A stretch of 10,524 bases of DNA from Lachnospiraceae bacterium UBA1778 (GTDB taxonomy: Bacteria > Bacillota > Clostridia > Lachnospirales > Lachnospiraceae), in NCBI GenBank assembly GCA_002315255.1, contig DCGM01000070.1, positions 1 to 10,524 of the forward strand. Reading direction: 5' to 3'. This document shows positions 7,776 through 10,524 of the stretch, one piece after another; the stretch's first letter is position 1, and every line of letters starts with the position of its first letter. The notes beneath the pieces are model-generated. The model searched no databases and had not been told where the DNA came from. It saw only the letters and a list, made by a program, of their open reading frames with translations. The translations under genes were made by a program, and so were the position numbers.

Positions 7776-9779
7776 CTACAGCACCGCGGTATTCGGGTTA
7801 TACCCTTCATACGAAAGCGTCGCATCCGCGGCGGCGGAAGCCTCCTGTAAGATCGCGGCATCCGAATAGATGTCGCCGAGCCGGAACGAAATGTCGCCCG
7901 ACTGTCGGAGCCCGAAGAAATCGCCCGGTCCGCGCATCTTTAAATCTTCGGAGGCGATAAAGAAACCGTCGTTGGACTGATTCAGCACATCCAGCCGTTT
8001 CCGGCTCTCCTCCGAGCAGGTCGTATCAACTAAAATGCAGTACGACTGGTCTTTTCCGCGGCCGACGCGCCCCCGAAGCTGATGAAGCTGTGCGAGTCCG
8101 AAGCGCTCCGCGTTTTCGATCAGGATCACGGTCGCATTGGCGACATCGATTCCGACCTCAATGACCGTCGTCGACACGAGCACCTGAATCTCGTTCCGCG
8201 AAAAAGCGGCCATAATCGCTTCTTTTTCGTCGTTTTTCATCTTTCCGTGCAGGTATTCGACCCGAATGTCGGGCGGCAATGCCTGCGCGACCGCCTTCGA
8301 ATAATCGACTACGTTCTCGCCCTCCGAAAGTTCGGATTCTTCCACCATCGGGCAGATGATATAGGCCTGATGCCCCATCTGCACCTGTTTTTTGATAAAA
8401 TTATAGGCTTTTCCGCGGTATTCGATATCGACCACTGCGTTTTTAATCGGCAGCCGGTTTTTCGGCAGCTCGTCCATCACGGAAATCGACATGTCGCCGT
8501 AAAGGATCATCGCGAGCGTTCGCGGAATCGGCGTTGCGGACATGACTAAAACATGCGGCGAGCGGCCCTTTTCCGAAAGCGTCTTCCGCTGGTTCACGCC
8601 GAACCGGTGCTGCTCGTCCGTAATCACGAGCCCTAAGTCCGCATAATGCGCTTTTTCCTGAATCAATGCGTGCGTGCCGATAACGAGATCCGCCTGGTGC
8701 GCGCCGATTTTTTCATACGCTTCACGCTTCTCTTTCGCGGTCATACTGCCGGTGAGAAGCTCGATTTTAAGTTCCAGCCCGTATTCCTCGGACATTTTTT
8801 TAAAGTTCTAATAATGCTGGATCGCCAGCACCTCGGTCGGCGCCATGAGCACCGACTGATACCCGCAGAGCGCCGCTTCGTACATGGCGGCGAACGCCAC
8901 GATCGTCTTTCCCGAGCCGACATCGCCCTGCACGAGACGGTTCATTACAGACGGGCCGGAGATATCCTTCCGAATTTCTGAAAGAACCCGCTTCTGCGCG
9001 CCGGTAAGTTCATACGGAAGGCGCTTTAAAAACGCGTCCGTTTCTTCCTTTTCGCGGATCATAAACTCATTCGGGAGCGCTTCCACCTGCTCCTTCATCA
9101 TCCGCACATTGAGGATAAATTTATAAAATTCTTCGAACACGAGGCGCCGCCTCGCCGGGATGAACGACTCCTTCGTTTCCGGAAAATGAATCTCTTTGAT
9201 CGCCTCTTTGATCGGGAGAAGGCCGTATTCCTGCCTTAGCTCCTCGGGCAGGTCCTCCGGGAGCATCACATTCTCTGCGAGAACAGTCCGCACAGCGTCT
9301 AAAATGACCTTTTTCGTGAGCCCTTTCGTTAAAGGGTAAATCGGCTGGAGTTCGGCCATAAGCGCCGTATAATCGCTGATTTTGAAGATCTGAGGCTGCT
9401 GCATCTTCCGACCGAAGCCGTCGCCCGTCAGTTTTCCGCGAAAAACGTACTGTGCGCCCGGGTGAAGCGTTTTTGAAAGGAAAGGCATATTAAACCAGGA
9501 AAGCTTCAGCGTCGCGCCCGCTTCGTCCCGGATCAATGCTTCGGTAATCTTAAACTGCTTCACGTAGCGCGTGACCGGTGCCTGCATCAGAATTCCGAGC
9601 ACCGATGCGACATCCTTATAGCGCGCTTCGCTGACACAGACCGGCGCGCCAAACGTTTCATACCCGCGCGGATAGTAAAGCAAAAGATCCCGCACCGTGT
9701 CGATATGGACGCGGTGAAACAGCGCCGCCGTTTTGTCGCCGATTCCTTTAATCTCGGTTATCGCGCTGTTTAAATCCAT
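7776..9779 (-). pseudogene. recG: recG, ATP-dependent DNA helicase, interrupted by an in-frame TAG
   Basis: RecG unwinds and regresses stalled replication forks and branched recombination intermediates. The frame covers 667 residues plus one internal stop, close to the usual length of about 680. Before the stop come the N-terminal wedge/OB region, Walker A GDVGSGKT (285-292) and motif Ia APTEVLAIQH (313-322). Codon 324 is TAG (8810-8808). The same frame then resumes with NFKKM and the rest of the helicase: DEQH (388-391), SATPIPRTLA (414-423), the C-terminal helicase lobe with STTVIEVGID and QLRGRVGRG, and the RecG-specific MRGPGDFFGLRQSG. All motifs are well preserved, so the lesion is recent, a sequence error, or bypassed in some way. 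As two peptides, ATP-binding and hydrolysis motifs would be separated; the second piece could start only at ATG 8795, which has no ribosome binding site. The gene's start is ATG 9779 with GGAGGA just upstream, and its own stop is also TAG. Confidence 0.88.
8808..8810 (-). other. In-frame amber codon within recG
   Basis: The leftward codons read CAT TAT TAG AAC TTT AAA AAA ATG. The frame is identical on both sides, so a base substitution (for example from CAG, GAG, AAG or TAT) is needed to explain it; a single insertion or deletion would not. The TAG occupies one aligned position in the helicase between motif Ia and the following helix. Confidence 0.9.
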
Positions 9780-9841
9780 AGTCCTCCGCTCATATCACAC
9801 CCGGTCGCGTTTCTGTCGCGCTTCCTGCCGCTAACAGACAG
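9780..9841 (-). promoter_or_regulatory. recG leader with possible weak promoter
   Basis: Because a terminator closes fakA just upstream, recG needs its own promoter or readthrough. The leader holds GCGACA, a 17-base spacer and TGTGATATG (an extended -10-like sequence), but the start would fall almost on the GGAGGA ribosome binding site. Only the ribosome binding site is convincing. Confidence 0.25.
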
Positions 9842-9872
9842 AAAAAGCCCGGAACCATCCGGTGCCGGGCTT
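9842..9872 (-). terminator. Intrinsic terminator of fakA
   Basis: On the leftward strand AAGCCCGG pairs with CCGGGCTT across an inner ACC/GGT stem with a four-base GGAT loop, and a run of five T follows (two of them within the stem). It lies 26 bases after the fakA stop and separates fakA from recG transcriptionally. Confidence 0.88.
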
Positions 9873-9898
9873 AAACTCCCTCTAAAATCCTTGAGTTC

Positions 9899-10524
9899 TT
9901 ACTCGACGGAAATCACATAATAGTAAATCGGCTGGCCGCCCTCGGCCACGACGACATCCACATCCGGAAGCGCTTCGGTAAGCTCCTGTCCTAATGCTTC
10001 CGCCGCTTCTTTCTCGGTATCATGCCCATAATAGAGCGTGACAGCGAAGGTTTCGTCTGTCACGGCCTTCAGGACTGCATTCTTCGCAGCTTCCTGGATA
10101 TCCGAGCCGCTGGCGAGAATCTTCTTTCCGTCCAGCGCCATAATATCGCCCGTCCGGACTTCGATGCCTTCCATCACGGAATCGCGGACCGCATACGTTA
10201 CATCGATCGTCGCCACAGCATCGAGCACTTCCTGCATCATCGACGCATTGTCATCCGGGGAAGCGCTTTCCGTAAAGCCGAGCATCGCTGAAATCCCCTG
10301 CGGCACCGATGTGCTCGGAATGACCATTACATTCCGGTCCTCCACCATCGTCGCCGCCTGGTTCGCCGCGAGGATCACGTTCTTATTGTTCGGGAAGACA
10401 AAGACGTTCTCCGCATTCACAGCGGTGATCGCATTGATAAATTCTTCAGTCGACGGATTCATCGTCTGACCGCCGTTAATGATATAATCTGCGCCGTTTT
10501 CACGGAAAATCCGCTCAAATCCGG
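9899..10524 (-). CDS. fakA: FakA/YloV fatty acid kinase, C-terminal part (partial)
   Basis: The last 207 residues of a FakA (YloV) protein; the frame is open to the right edge, so the 5' end is outside the window. FakA, with a fatty-acid-binding FakB (DegV-family) partner, phosphorylates exogenous fatty acids for phospholipid synthesis. Recognisable features are GGQTMNPSTEEF, PNNKNVILAANQA, IPSTSVPQGISAM and the typical ending GGQPIYYYVISVE, all from the C-terminal domain of the family; the N-terminal kinase domain lies beyond the window. An internal ATG at 10462 belongs to the MNPSTEE motif and is not the start. In Bacillus subtilis yloV lies upstream of recG with sdaAB and sdaAA between; here recG follows directly, after a terminator. 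Confidence 0.93.
   Translation of the reverse strand, partial: GFERIFRENGADYIINGGQTMNPSTEEFINAITAVNAENVFVFPNNKNVILAANQAATMVEDRNVMVIPSTSVPQGISAMLGFTESASPDDNASMMQEVLDAVATIDVTYAVRDSVMEGIEVRTGDIMALDGKKILASGSDIQEAAKNAVLKAVTDETFAVTLYYGHDTEKEAAEALGQELTEALPDVDVVVAEGGQPIYYYVISVE

Noticed and set aside
8793..8810. A7/T7 run near the recG stop as a programmed frameshift site
   Set aside because: The frame is the same before and after the stop, and the stop precedes the run in translation, so slippage there could not bypass it.
8776..8816. recG as a naturally split two-subunit helicase with a second start at ATG 8795
   Set aside because: There is no ribosome binding site before that ATG, it lies five codons after the stop, and the split separates motifs that must work within one helicase domain.

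Overview
The window looks like chromosomal DNA of a low-oxygen Bacillota, most likely a Clostridia or Lachnospiraceae-type organism. The reasons are the presence of fakA/yloV upstream of recG (a Bacillota arrangement), a Re-citrate-synthase-like member of the LeuA/homocitrate synthase family (typical of anaerobes), strong purine-rich ribosome binding sites, a near-consensus sigma-A promoter and a preference for TAA stops. GC content is moderate by eye. I see no insertion sequence, phage gene, CRISPR array, tRNA or rRNA.

Left part (1-4973). A short 5' piece of an unrecognised gene runs leftward off the window edge (1-55). A 230-base divergent intergenic region follows. It holds a 16-bp tandem duplication and a good promoter (-35 TTGATT, 17-bp spacer, -10 TATAAT) for a rightward three-gene operon: a MoxR-type AAA+ ATPase, a two-TM DUF58 protein and a large polytopic TgpA-like transglutaminase-fold protein. 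The genes lie 3 bp apart and then overlap by 11 bp. The operon ends in a strong intrinsic terminator. This is the widespread MoxR-DUF58-transglutaminase cluster, but the transglutaminase domain has lost both the catalytic Cys (now His613) and the catalytic His (now Tyr656). Only the Asp (672) remains, so it is probably a pseudoenzyme.

Right part (5099-10524), all leftward, convergent with the first operon. In transcription order: the 3' end of fakA (yloV) with its own terminator; recG, split by a single in-frame TAG at codon 324; a Re-citrate/homocitrate-synthase-like enzyme; and a family VIII esterase/beta-lactamase-fold serine hydrolase placed 2 bp after it. The last two form a tight pair.

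The two observations most worth following up are the double loss of catalytic residues in the transglutaminase-like protein and the interrupted recG. The reading frame is unchanged on both sides of the recG stop, so a substitution or recoding is needed to explain it; a simple indel error would not.
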